NCBI RefSeq assembly: GCF_900113245.1 | Contig: NZ_FOOQ01000002.1 | Coordinates: 879,444-943,443, forward strand | Source: Halopelagius inordinatus | GTDB lineage: Archaea > Halobacteriota > Halobacteria > Halobacteriales > Haloferacaceae | Direction of reading: 5' to 3' | Length of the DNA: 64,000 nt | In this document: piece by piece, positions 23,087 through 31,942 of the stretch | Layout: each line of letters starts with the position of its first letter | How positions within the stretch are numbered: position 1 is the first letter of the stretch | Position numbers and translations under genes: made by a program | The notes under the pieces: model-generated | What the model was told of the DNA's origin: nothing | The model's database searches: none | The model's input: only the letters and a program-made list of their open reading frames with translations

Positions 23087-24622
23087 TCAGGCGAGGAAGA
23101 CGTGGCGGGGTCTGTCGGCCAACACGTCGCGGCCCCACTGGACGGTGTCGCGGAACTCGTCGGACCGGAAGAACGCCATGGCGTCGTCGCGGGCGTCCCA
23201 CTGACTGGCGATGAACATGTCGTCTTCGTCCTCGACGTTCACCATCAGGTCGGTGTCTTGGTGGCCGTCCATCTCCGCCAACAGGCCGCCGACGGTGTCG
23301 AACTTCTCGACGAACTCCTCGCGGTAGTCGGATTTGACCGTGTAGAACATTCCCATCGTCCCGAATCCGGACTCCTCGCCCGCCCGTGAGACGATACCGG
23401 GGAGTTCCGAGAGGAATCCGGCGGCCGTCTCTGCGGCCGACGGCGTGTCCCAGATGCTCACGACGGCGCTTCTGTCGCGTTCGTTCGCCTCGTAGACGGC
23501 CGTCTTGACGTGCGTGCCGTAGTGCTCGAAGTTGCCGCGGAGGCCCTCTACCTCCTCGAACAGGTCGTCCGTCTCCGCTTCGGAGTAGAGGACCGTCGCG
23601 TAGACGTCCTCGCCGTGGGGCGTTCCGGCGTAGATGTTCAGGTCTTCGAGTTCGCCGCGGATGTCGTCGGACTCGTCGTCGCCGCCGTCCTCGCCGTGGG
23701 GGGCGTCGCCGTGCGCGCTTCCGCCGCCGTGGCCGTGTTGGCCGCCGCCACCGTCGCCGTGGTGCGCGGAGTCGCCGTGGGCGTGGCCGTGCGCTTCGCC
23801 GTGCGCGCCGCCGTGTTCGCCGTGCGGGGAGTCGTGGTCGGCCGTCGGCACCGACTCACCGTCCAAGTACGCGCCCAGGTCCGCGGGCGGGAAGCGGCGG
23901 CCGACGTAGAACTGGCCGAACTCGCCGTACTTCGAGGAGACGTCGTCGAACCGCATCTCGTAGACGATGTTTTTCATCTCCACCGGGTCCTCGGCGAACA
24001 GGGTGACGCCCCACTCGAAGTCGTCGAACCCGACGGAGGAGGCGATGACCTGCTTTATCTTCCCGGCGTAGTCGCGGCCGGTGTCGCCGTGGTCGGACAT
24101 CATCTCCGACCGGTCCTCGAAGGAGAGGTCGTACCAGTTGTACGTCTCGCCGCGGCGCTTCGACATCGGGTAGAACGCGACGTACTGGTCGTCGGGGATA
24201 TCGGGCTTCAGTTTCCCCTCGATGTAGTTGCGCAGGCCGGCGTCTATCTCGTCTTCGTTCCCCTCGAAGTAGTCTTGGGAGACGTACCCCGACACTTCGG
24301 TGACCGAGACGTACGACGTGGGTTGCTCCGTGAACGCCGCGAGAGCCGTCTGCTCGAACTGGCGTTCGGCCCGCGAGAGGTCGTCTAACGTCGGTCGGAG
24401 GTGGACGACGAGCAGGTCCGCCTTGTGACCGAGGACGGAGAAGACGGCGGATGCGCCCTCTTCTGCGTCTTCGACCGCCTCGTGCGTTCGGAGGTGCGCG
24501 ACGCCCTCCTCTATCGCGCGTTCCCGTTCGTGGGCGGGCGCGTCGCGCCACGCGTCCCAGTCTACGGTTCGGAAGTCGTGCAGGACGAACCAGCCCTCGT
24601 CGGTCGGTGGGGCCTCTGGCAT
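23087..24622 (-). CDS. pitA: Cld/HemQ-ABM fusion protein (PitA type)
   Basis: 511 residues. Residues 1-245 are a chlorite-dismutase-superfamily haem protein. YPMSKRR carries the Tyr and Lys used by coproheme decarboxylases (HemQ), and SDHGDTGRDY, 27 residues after that Tyr, carries the proximal His. A His/Gly-rich linker (about 255-310; HGEAHGHAHGDSAHH) follows. The C-terminal antibiotic-biosynthesis-monooxygenase-like domain (YATVLYSEAETDDLFEEVEG ... FIASQWDARDDAM) is a ferredoxin-like fold. This matches the haloarchaeal PitA architecture. It is likely involved in haem maturation or handling, and the linker may bind metal. Confidence 0.93.
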   Translation of the reverse strand: MPEAPPTDEGWFVLHDFRTVDWDAWRDAPAHERERAIEEGVAHLRTHEAVEDAEEGASAVFSVLGHKADLLVVHLRPTLDDLSRAERQFEQTALAAFTEQPTSYVSVTEVSGYVSQDYFEGNEDEIDAGLRNYIEGKLKPDIPDDQYVAFYPMSKRRGETYNWYDLSFEDRSEMMSDHGDTGRDYAGKIKQVIASSVGFDDFEWGVTLFAEDPVEMKNIVYEMRFDDVSSKYGEFGQFYVGRRFPPADLGAYLDGESVPTADHDSPHGEHGGAHGEAHGHAHGDSAHHGDGGGGQHGHGGGSAHGDAPHGEDGGDDESDDIRGELEDLNIYAGTPHGEDVYATVLYSEAETDDLFEEVEGLRGNFEHYGTHVKTAVYEANERDRSAVVSIWDTPSAAETAAGFLSELPGIVSRAGEESGFGTMGMFYTVKSDYREEFVEKFDTVGGLLAEMDGHQDTDLMVNVEDEDDMFIASQWDARDDAMAFFRSDEFRDTVQWGRDVLADRPRHVFLA

Positions 24623-24758
24623 ACGCTCTAGTTCGGAGTCCTCCCGTATGGGAGTTGCGAGTCGCCGTCGCGGTTCGAGAATCGACTCCGTCCAGGGTCC
24701 GTCTACGGCACTCTCCCGACCGAAACCCTTTCACCCGGATAGTCGGAAACAACCTCCG

Positions 24759-25283
24759 ATGCGGAAAAGCGGCCCCCCGAAAGGCCTCATTTCGTACGTC
24801 GTACTCGAACTGCTCGAGGAGAAACCGAGGTACGGCTACGAGATACTCAAAGAGATAACGGAGATAAGCGGCGGCCACTGGGAACCGTCGTACGGTACTG
24901 TCTACCCCATCCTCTACAAGTTCGAGGAGGAAGGCTGGGCCCGGCGGGTCGAACGCGAGGCGGAGTCGGACCGCAAATACTTCGAACTCACGGACGCCGG
25001 GAGAGAGGAACTCGCGGAGAAACGCCGCGAGACGGGCGGGAAAGCCCGCGACTTCGCGGAGGTCATCCTCGGCTTCTACCACGTCTACGTCGGGTTCGCC
25101 ACCGACGACCGGTTCGAACTCGACGCTCCCGGCGACGGGTGGCGGTACGACGAGACGTTCAGTTCGTGGGTGATAGAACAACTGATTCGGCACCACGAAC
25201 GCGACTTCGGCGAGTTCGAGCGAATCGACGCGACGCCCGAGGAGTTCTACGAACGCGAAGGCGTGGACGAAGACGACGGGTAA
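24759..25283 (+). CDS. PadR-family transcription regulator
   Basis: 174 residues from ATG 24759. A PadR winged helix covers residues 8-85: LISYVVLELLEEKPRYGYEI, EPSYGTVYPILYKFEEEGW and YFELTDAGREELAEK. A helical dimerisation tail follows. It is divergent from pitA (136 bp between), so it could control pitA; that is inference. It converges with the metalloprotease gene, 4 bp apart. Confidence 0.92.
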   Translation: MRKSGPPKGLISYVVLELLEEKPRYGYEILKEITEISGGHWEPSYGTVYPILYKFEEEGWARRVEREAESDRKYFELTDAGREELAEKRRETGGKARDFAEVILGFYHVYVGFATDDRFELDAPGDGWRYDETFSSWVIEQLIRHHERDFGEFERIDATPEEFYEREGVDEDDG

Positions 25284-25287
25284 CCGC

Positions 25288-27105
25288 TCACCCGCCGAGA
25301 ACCGTCGGCCCGAAGATGAGAACGAGAAGCGACAGCAACATCGTCACGCCGACGCTCGTGGTGATGGTTCTGACGAGGGGGTACGGTTCGTCCACCGGGA
25401 GGCGAGAGACGACGGCTTCGACGCTCGTCCGCAGGATTCGGCCCCCGTCGAGCGGGTACCCGGGGATGCAATTGAACAGCCCGAGTTGGAGATTTATCCA
25501 CGCCGCCCAAAAGCAGACGTTGGCGAGGAGGAACACTCCGGTTCCGAGGAAGCCGAACGGCCCGCCGCCGACGGTGTAGAAGTTGAAGACGCTCTGCGTG
25601 AAGCCGGGAAAGTTCGGGATGCCGAGAACGAGAGAGGCAAGCGGCAGGATGAGCGAGACGTACACCGCGCTCAGCGGCGAGTCCGCGACGGCACCGGAGA
25701 GTGACGCGGCGTCGGGGCCGCCGTCGCCGCCGAGGAGTGCGACGTAGGTCCCGGCGGGGTACGACTGGACGCCGAAGTCGGTCAACAGGAGTCCGCTCGT
25801 CCCGAACAGGTTCACGCCGAGGAAGCCGCCGCCGTCGCGCGGGTTCTCGCCCAGCGTCACGTCGTAAGTGTCGAGCGAACCGTCGTGGTAGAGTTCGACC
25901 GGCACCGTCTCGCCCGGAGCGATGTCGTCTAAGACGTTCCCGAGTTCCGTCGAAGAGGTGACGCGCGTTCCGTCCACGGCGGTGACGACGAACGAGTCGT
26001 CGGGCACGCCCGCGTCGGCGACGGGGCCGTTCGAGGAGATAGAGGTCACGTACGCGCCGACCGGAATCGTCACCGTCCCGCGAGAGGTGGTCAACTCGGC
26101 GAACCGGTCCTCGCCGACCGCCTCCGAGAAGCCGCGTTGGGAGTAGACGGGCGTGCCGTTGACCGCCTGTACCTCTATAGGGTCGTCCTCTCCGCTCACG
26201 GAGAGGTTCGCGGGATTGCCCGCGACGGTTCCGGCGACGACGAGAGAGCGTTCGACCGTCACGGTCCGCGCTTCGCGCTTTGCGGCGCTTTCACCCCCGT
26301 CGAGTTCCACCTGCACCGACCGCGCGTCGGTGGCGAAGAGCGCTCGGTCGAGCGTGCTCTCGTTCGTCACGGGCGTTCCCTCTATCGCGGTGATGCGGTC
26401 GCTTTGGCCGATGCCACCGGCGGCGGCGGGCGACCCGTCGTAGGACCCCGCGACGGCCACGCCGGGCGCGACGCCGATGGAGGCGATGATCGGACCGAAG
26501 AGCAAGGCGAACGCGATTGCGGTGACGGCGAAGTTGTTCATCACGCCCGCGGCGAACATCCGGGTTCGGCCGCCTCTGTCGGTGTCCCGTTGGCTCTCCT
26601 CGTCGGGTTCGACGAACGCGCCGAGAGGGAGGACCGTAAAGAGGAACACGCCCATCGACTCGATGTCGATGCCTTCGACGCGACAGAGGATGCCGTGTCC
26701 GCCCTCGTGGACGACGAGTCCGACGAGGAGGCCGAAGACGATTTCGGGGGCGACCGAAAGGGGGAGGAAGTCGTTGACGCCCGGGATGACGAGGAAGTTC
26801 TGCGGTTGGTTGACCGCGGAGGGCGCGGGCGGGTTCCGGAGGATGAAGACGCCCTGTACGAGGAGGAAAAAGAACATCCCGAACATGATGACGAGGGCGG
26901 CACCGACGCCGAGATTGCTCCACGCTCGCCAGAATCGCTTCGGCGTCGCGATCCAATCTATGAGGTCGCGCCCGCGTTTCGTGTGTATCGTGGTGAACGG
27001 GCCCTGTACCTTCACCGAGGAGGGCAAGAGACCGCGTCGTCGGAGGAAGAAAGCGGCGAACGAGTACGCCAGCAGACCGACGAGAACCCAAAGTAGGGTG
27101 TTCAT
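25288..27105 (-). CDS. site-2-type membrane metalloprotease (M50) with PDZ domains
   Basis: 605 residues. The zinc site HEGGH is at 133-137 inside a membrane helix. The third ligand is in the C-terminal PGYPLDGGR segment. Between them are at least two PDZ-like domains (residues about 215-420; SPAAAGGIGQSDRITAIEGT and GPVADAGVPDDSFVVTAVDG). Several further membrane helices are present. It is about 200 residues longer than minimal archaeal S2P because of the PDZ insert. The family cleaves membrane-embedded regulators or signal remnants. The substrate is unknown. Confidence 0.93.
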   Translation of the reverse strand: MNTLLWVLVGLLAYSFAAFFLRRRGLLPSSVKVQGPFTTIHTKRGRDLIDWIATPKRFWRAWSNLGVGAALVIMFGMFFFLLVQGVFILRNPPAPSAVNQPQNFLVIPGVNDFLPLSVAPEIVFGLLVGLVVHEGGHGILCRVEGIDIESMGVFLFTVLPLGAFVEPDEESQRDTDRGGRTRMFAAGVMNNFAVTAIAFALLFGPIIASIGVAPGVAVAGSYDGSPAAAGGIGQSDRITAIEGTPVTNESTLDRALFATDARSVQVELDGGESAAKREARTVTVERSLVVAGTVAGNPANLSVSGEDDPIEVQAVNGTPVYSQRGFSEAVGEDRFAELTTSRGTVTIPVGAYVTSISSNGPVADAGVPDDSFVVTAVDGTRVTSSTELGNVLDDIAPGETVPVELYHDGSLDTYDVTLGENPRDGGGFLGVNLFGTSGLLLTDFGVQSYPAGTYVALLGGDGGPDAASLSGAVADSPLSAVYVSLILPLASLVLGIPNFPGFTQSVFNFYTVGGGPFGFLGTGVFLLANVCFWAAWINLQLGLFNCIPGYPLDGGRILRTSVEAVVSRLPVDEPYPLVRTITTSVGVTMLLSLLVLIFGPTVLGG

Positions 27106-27228
27106 CAGCGGAAGTGAGGGACGCAGCGCTGAAAGACGTTCGGATTACGGATCGGCGACGCTCCACCGCGTTCGGGGGGCCTCCGGCCAAAGGAGTATAT
27201 GACCGGCGAAAGCAGTATCCGACAGTAG

Positions 27229-27771
27229 ATGTTCGAAAGCACCCACTACGAAGTCAGACAGAAGTTCGGCATCACCACGAAGTACCGCGTCTACGAGGAC
27301 GACGAGCCCATCCTCGAATCGAAGAAGAAGAAACTGCGCCTGAAGGAGGACTTCCGTTTTACCGACGCGGACACCGGCACGGAACGGTTCCGCGTGAAGG
27401 CAGACAGCGTCCTCGACATCGCCGCGGCCTACGACATCGTCGACTCCGAGACGGGCGAACGCGTCGGGTCGGTGAAGCGAAGCGCCGTCTCCTTTCTGAA
27501 ACACGAGTACGAACTCCTCGGTCCCGACGGGCAGACGGTGGCGTACATCCGCGAAGACAGCGTCCTGAAGGCCGTCATCCGCCGGAACGTGACGACGTTC
27601 CTCCCGTTCGAGTACAACATAGAGAGCCCCGCCGGCGAGTCGTTCGGGTCGATTCACGAGTCGTTCTCTTTCAGAGACAAATATCAGATCGACCTCGCGG
27701 ACACGACTTCGGTGGACCCGCGACTCGTCGTCGTCGGCGCCGTCGTCATCGACGCGATAGAGGAGAACTGA
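27229..27771 (+). CDS. LURP-one-related (tubby-like barrel) protein
   Basis: 180 residues with repeating beta strands: HYEVRQKFGITTKYRVYEDD, FRFTDADTGTERFRVKA, YDIVDSETGERVGSVKR and FEYNIESPAGESFGSI. The C-terminal helix is hydrophobic (RLVVVGAVVIDAIEEN), as in LURP-one/Tubby C2 barrels with a buried central helix. Function in archaea is unknown; the fold binds lipids in some relatives. It is divergent from the metalloprotease gene. Confidence 0.85.
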   Translation: MFESTHYEVRQKFGITTKYRVYEDDEPILESKKKKLRLKEDFRFTDADTGTERFRVKADSVLDIAAAYDIVDSETGERVGSVKRSAVSFLKHEYELLGPDGQTVAYIREDSVLKAVIRRNVTTFLPFEYNIESPAGESFGSIHESFSFRDKYQIDLADTTSVDPRLVVVGAVVIDAIEEN

Positions 27772-27799
27772 CGGGCGTCGGGCGCCGAGTCGAACGCGG

Positions 27800-29509
27800 T
27801 CAGGCCTCTCGCCGCAGTCGCGTCACCACGAGGTCACGGTCGAGTTCGCCGAGGAACTCGCCGAGGCGCGGCCCCTGCGGTTGGTCGAAAAACAGGAGGT
27901 AGCCCGCCTCGAAGAACTCCCCCACGTCCACGTCGTGTCGCTTCGCCGCCTCGTATATCTCGCCTTGAATCTCCTCGCCGTCGTGGCCGTCCTCGACGAA
28001 CGCCGCCAAGTCGTCTAAGGCCGCCTCCACGTCTGCGTCGAACGCCACGTCCGGCATCTCGGCCTGTAGGCGGTAGTTGTACTGGTTGTCGAGGCGCGTC
28101 GCCCACGCGTGTGCGCGTTCGACGCGCCCGAGTGCCTCCTCTATCGCCCACTCGGGTGTGTCGTCGTCGAAGTAGCCCTCGTTCGTCGCCATCCGGATGC
28201 GGAGGTCCCTGTCGTCCGTCATCCCGAGGACGGCCGCGAACGTATAGGGCAGTCGGACGCGTTCCTTCCGCACCTCGTCTACGACGAACGGGTACGCCCG
28301 GTCTGCGAGGTCGTCGAGGTTCTCGTCGGTCTCCTCGCCGAAGTAGAGTCGCTCGAAGCGGTCGAACTCGTCGACGAGTTGGTCGAGCCGAGAGATATCG
28401 AAGTCCTTGGCCTTCTTCGGGTTACGGACGAAGAAATAGCGGAGCACCTCGGGTTCGAGGAGTTCGAGAATCTCGTCGACGGTGACGATGTTGCCCTCCG
28501 AAGACGAGAGGGGGTCGCCGTTGAGCGTGAACCACTCGTACACCATCGGCACCGGCGGTTCGATGCCGAGGACGTTGCGCGCGACGTCGTCGCCGGAGGG
28601 CCACGACCCCTCGGCGTGGTCCTTGCCGAACGGTTCGAAGTCGACGCCGAGCACCTGCCACTGACCGGGCCACTCGAACCGCCACGGCAGTTTCCCCTCG
28701 CGGAAGGTGGCGGTGCCCTCGTGGCCGCATCCCTCGATGTGGCGGCCGCCGGCGTCGATGCCCTCGCAGACGTACTCGACGGTTTCTGCGTCGAGGTCCA
28801 CGTCGGTTATCGTCTGCGTCAGCATGCCGCACTCCTCGCACTGCGCCATGAACGGGACGTAGTCTTCGTCTACCGTGTCCTGATACTCGCCGAGGACCGC
28901 GCGCGCCTCGTCCGCGTGTTCGAGGACGTGGCGGACGACGGAGTCGAACGCTCCCTCGGCGTACAGTTCCGTGTTCGACACCATCTCGATGGGGACGCCG
29001 ATGAGGTCGGCGCTCTCTTCGAGGAGGTTCGTGAAGTGCGCGCCGTAGGAGTCCGCCTCGCCGAAGGGGTCGGGGATGTCCGTGTAGGGCTTTCCGAGGT
29101 TCTCGCCGAGTGCGCCCGCGTTCACGTCGCCGAGGCCGACGATGTTCCACTCGTCGTCCGCGAGTTTCCGCGGGAGTTTCCGGAGTGCGTCTTTGTCGTC
29201 GGAGGTGAACACCTGTCTGACCTCGTGGCCGCGTTCGCGGAGACTCTCGGCGACGAAGTAGCCGCGCATTATCTCGTTGAAGTGGCCGAGATGCGGGACG
29301 CCCGACGGCGAGACGCCGCCTTTGATGACGATGGGGTCCGTCGGGTCGCGGGCCTCTATCCGGTCGGCTATCTCGTCGGCCCAGAAGGCGCGGTGGGCGG
29401 TGTCGTCGGCCTCGGCTTCCGCGTCGACCGACGGCAGGTCGTCGGAGTCGCCGGACGCGGTCCGGTCGCTCTCTCGTGGGTCCTCGTCCGAAGAGTTCTG
29501 GTCTGTCAT
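27800..29509 (-). CDS. lysS: class I lysyl-tRNA synthetase
   Basis: 569 residues. The class I signatures are SGVPHLGHFNE (HIGH-like, near residue 66) and LSSSEGN (KMSKS-like, near 335). A zinc-type CEECGML is at about 223 and further Cys lie in the CGHEGT region. It charges tRNA-Lys in the archaeal manner, unlike the bacterial class II enzyme. The N-terminal 30 residues are an acidic extension. Its ATG (29509) directly abuts the pyrH stop (29510), giving a pyrH-lysS operon. Confidence 0.97.
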   Translation of the reverse strand: MTDQNSSDEDPRESDRTASGDSDDLPSVDAEAEADDTAHRAFWADEIADRIEARDPTDPIVIKGGVSPSGVPHLGHFNEIMRGYFVAESLRERGHEVRQVFTSDDKDALRKLPRKLADDEWNIVGLGDVNAGALGENLGKPYTDIPDPFGEADSYGAHFTNLLEESADLIGVPIEMVSNTELYAEGAFDSVVRHVLEHADEARAVLGEYQDTVDEDYVPFMAQCEECGMLTQTITDVDLDAETVEYVCEGIDAGGRHIEGCGHEGTATFREGKLPWRFEWPGQWQVLGVDFEPFGKDHAEGSWPSGDDVARNVLGIEPPVPMVYEWFTLNGDPLSSSEGNIVTVDEILELLEPEVLRYFFVRNPKKAKDFDISRLDQLVDEFDRFERLYFGEETDENLDDLADRAYPFVVDEVRKERVRLPYTFAAVLGMTDDRDLRIRMATNEGYFDDDTPEWAIEEALGRVERAHAWATRLDNQYNYRLQAEMPDVAFDADVEAALDDLAAFVEDGHDGEEIQGEIYEAAKRHDVDVGEFFEAGYLLFFDQPQGPRLGEFLGELDRDLVVTRLRREA

Positions 29510-30229
29510 CTACTTCTGTGCCCAGTAACTCGGTTCGTCGTCGACGCCGGTGGGGACGATGTCGGTCCCGTCGTGTTCGCCCGTGAGGACGGCGCGTTCG
29601 ATGCGTTGGGGGTCGGTTCCGTCGAGGACGATGGTGCGCATCCGCGAGCGTTCGATGAGTTTCGCCGCGAGGAGGTCGACCGGCGCGGACGCGCCCGCGT
29701 CGCGACTCATCGGCGCGATGACGTCGACGAGTTCCGACGCCGAGAGTTCGCCGTACTTCTCTGCGCCGTCGTCCGTCCCCGGGTCCGCGTCGTAGACGCC
29801 GTTGACGCTTGTCCCGTAGACGAGGAGGTCGGCGTCGACGTACTCCGCGAGGGCCGCCGCGACGGCGTCCGTCGTCTGGCCGGGCATGATGCCGCCCATG
29901 ACGGAGATGTCCCCTCGGCGGATGGCGTCGCCGGCTTCCTCGTAGTCGTGTGCGACCTTCGGGTCCACCTGTGGACCGAGCGCGGCGATGAGCAAGCGGG
30001 CGTTGATTCGCGTCACGTCGATACCGATCTGGTCGAGCTGTACCTCGTTGGCCCCGAGATCTCTCGCCGCGTGGATGTAATCGCGCGCGACGCCGCCACC
30101 TCCGACGACGGCACCGATTTCGCACCCTTCGCGGGCGAGATTCTCGACGACGGACGCGTGACCCTCGACGCGTCGGGCGTCGAGTTCGGGCGCGAGTACG
30201 CTCCCGCCGATAGAAATGACGACTCTCAT
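29510..30229 (-). CDS. pyrH: UMP kinase, archaeal type
   Basis: 239 residues of the amino-acid-kinase fold: VVISIGGSVLAPELD (phosphate loop), IGAVVGGGGVARDYI, and DADLLVYGTSVNGVYDADP. The absence of bacterial insertions matches archaeal UMP kinase. It makes UDP from UMP and ATP in pyrimidine nucleotide synthesis. It is the first gene of the pyrH-lysS unit and divergent from moaE. Confidence 0.96.
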   Translation of the reverse strand: MRVVISIGGSVLAPELDARRVEGHASVVENLAREGCEIGAVVGGGGVARDYIHAARDLGANEVQLDQIGIDVTRINARLLIAALGPQVDPKVAHDYEEAGDAIRRGDISVMGGIMPGQTTDAVAAALAEYVDADLLVYGTSVNGVYDADPGTDDGAEKYGELSASELVDVIAPMSRDAGASAPVDLLAAKLIERSRMRTIVLDGTDPQRIERAVLTGEHDGTDIVPTGVDDEPSYWAQK

Positions 30230-30395
30230 TGCCCCGTCGTTGCCGCGAACCGGTCTTAAGGGTTATCAAGTCCGTGACGGAGTCGCGCCGACTCGGTGGC
30301 GGTATCGAACGACCCGGTCGCCGCAGGGTGATTCGACGGGGCCGAAAGACGCCGCAGAGCAACACTAAAGCCCGTCGCAGACCGCCGTTTCGGAT

Positions 30396-31193
30396 ATGCA
30401 CCTACTCGGAGTCGTCGGCCCGGGCGCGACGGCGCTGTGCGAACGGGTCGCACCTCGACTCGACGGACGCGTCGCGACGGTCGAATCGCTCTCTTCGAAG
30501 GCCACCGAACCAAGCGTCGATACCGTCCCGTCTGCGGACGCGACGTACGGACTCGGCGCAGACGGGTCGTGGGTCGCGGCGGGCGACCGAAAGAGCCTCG
30601 ACGACGTACTCGACGAGTTGGCCGCGGAGTACGACTACGCGCTCTTGTCCGGGTTCCCCGACGCGGACGTGCCGACAGTCGTCTTCGACGGACGGGAGAC
30701 GGCGAGCGACCGCATCCTCGAAGCCGACGACGCGGAGGCGGTGGACATCGATTCCGTCGTCGAACTCGCGGAGGCGGGCGACCCGCACGTCACCCTCGAA
30801 CGACTCGTCCGCCGGGCGAAAACGTCGCCGCGGGCCGAGTACGCGGGCGCAATCGCCACGTTCACCGGACGTGTCCGGGCCAGAGACGCCGAGGACGACT
30901 CTCGAACCGTCCAACTGGAGTTCGAGAAGTACGACGGCGTCGCAGAGGAGCGAATGGCGACAATCGAGTCCGAAATCGAGTCCCGCGACGGCGTCGAGGA
31001 GGTTCTCATGTACCACCGGACCGGCGTCGTCGAAGACGGGGAAGACATCGTCTTCGTCGTCGTCCTCGCGGGCCACCGCGGAGAGGCGTTTCGCGCCGTC
31101 GAAGACGGAATCGACCGGTTGAAAGCGGAGGTCCCACTGTTCAAACGAGAGACCACGGTCGAGGAGGATTTCTGGGTCCACGACCGGACGTGA
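30396..31193 (+). CDS. moaE: molybdopterin synthase large subunit MoaE with degenerate MobB-like N-terminus
   Basis: 265 residues. Residues about 130-265 are MoaE: YAGAIATFTGRVRARDAEDD, MYHRTGVVEDGEDIVFVVV, and LKAEVPLFKRE with both conserved Lys. It transfers sulfur from MoaD thiocarboxylate to precursor Z to make molybdopterin. Residues 1-120 resemble MobB (MHLLGVVGPGATALCERVAP ... YDYALLSGFPDADVPTVVFD), but the P-loop lacks the GK[ST] residues, so nucleotide binding is doubtful. Confidence 0.93.
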   Translation: MHLLGVVGPGATALCERVAPRLDGRVATVESLSSKATEPSVDTVPSADATYGLGADGSWVAAGDRKSLDDVLDELAAEYDYALLSGFPDADVPTVVFDGRETASDRILEADDAEAVDIDSVVELAEAGDPHVTLERLVRRAKTSPRAEYAGAIATFTGRVRARDAEDDSRTVQLEFEKYDGVAEERMATIESEIESRDGVEEVLMYHRTGVVEDGEDIVFVVVLAGHRGEAFRAVEDGIDRLKAEVPLFKRETTVEEDFWVHDRT

Positions 31194-31504
31194 CAGCGCC
31201 CGTCAACGTCCGCCGAGCGTCTGACGGACGGACGAATCCGCGGGCCGAACGGATACAAAACCAGCAACAAGGGCCGATTTAGCGGTTAGAAATCGGCAAT
31301 ATGGTCCCGTTTTTGCCAACTATATTTCTCTAGTTTAGAAACGAATAGAACTTTCAAAATCGTTTATGAAACATCTAAGCCATCTCTGAAGCGTTGTGAA
31401 AAGGCCATTTTTCGCTGTTTATCGATGAAAGCGGTCGAATTCCCACTAACGTTCCTTTCTTTATATACTATCTCGGAAGCATAGAGGTATGTGAGGTCAC
31501 ACAG
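31194..31504. other. AT-rich intergenic region upstream of the DUF7123-like gene
   Basis: No open frame is supported. A GGCAA...TTGCC hairpin followed by T-rich DNA near 31292-31320 could end moaE transcription. From about 31270 to 31470 the DNA is far more AT-rich than the surroundings and ends in a strong TATA box. It may hold an extended control region or a small RNA. Confidence 0.5.
31460..31467 (+). promoter_or_regulatory. TATA box of the DUF7123-like gene
   Basis: TTTATATA sits 37 bp before the ATG at 31505, which predicts a leader of roughly 10 nt. It is the clearest TATA element in this part of the window. Confidence 0.6.
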
Positions 31505-31768
31505 ATGAGCGCAACCGCAAACCCCTCCACCGAGTCCGCGAGCGAGAACATCTCGAAAGAAGACCGTCTCAAAGAGTATCTCGTCGATAAGGCGCAGGAC
31601 GGAGAGCTGTACTTCAAATCGAAGTTCATCGCAGACGAAGTCGGTCTCTCGCCCAAGGAAATCGGCGCGCTGATGGTGAAACTCCGCGAGTCCGCGACGG
31701 AGATCACCGTCGAGAAGTGGTCGTACACGAGTGCGACCACGTGGCGCATCGAGCCGAACCACGCGTGA
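31505..31768 (+). CDS. DUF7123-like small winged-helix protein
   Basis: 87 residues. A polar N-terminus is followed by KEDRLKEYLVDKAQDGELYF, KSKFIADEVGLSPKEIGALM and a wing (ITVEKWSYTSATTWRIEP). This gives a compact winged HTH of the haloarchaeal DUF7123 type. It is likely a DNA-binding protein. The unusually long AT-rich upstream region suggests heavy regulation. Confidence 0.85.
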   Translation: MSATANPSTESASENISKEDRLKEYLVDKAQDGELYFKSKFIADEVGLSPKEIGALMVKLRESATEITVEKWSYTSATTWRIEPNHA

Positions 31769-31942
31769 GCGGACGCGTTCGTCGCTGAGCGACTTTCGAC
31801 CGAACGGTCCCCGCGAACCTCCCCGCTGTTTACTCAGGACCGTCCGGCGCGTCCGACGGGGCGTCCCCCGCCCGTCGGCCTCGGCCGGTCTGTAGACCCC
31901 CGTCACGGGATTTATACGCACGTGCGACATACAGAACTATCG

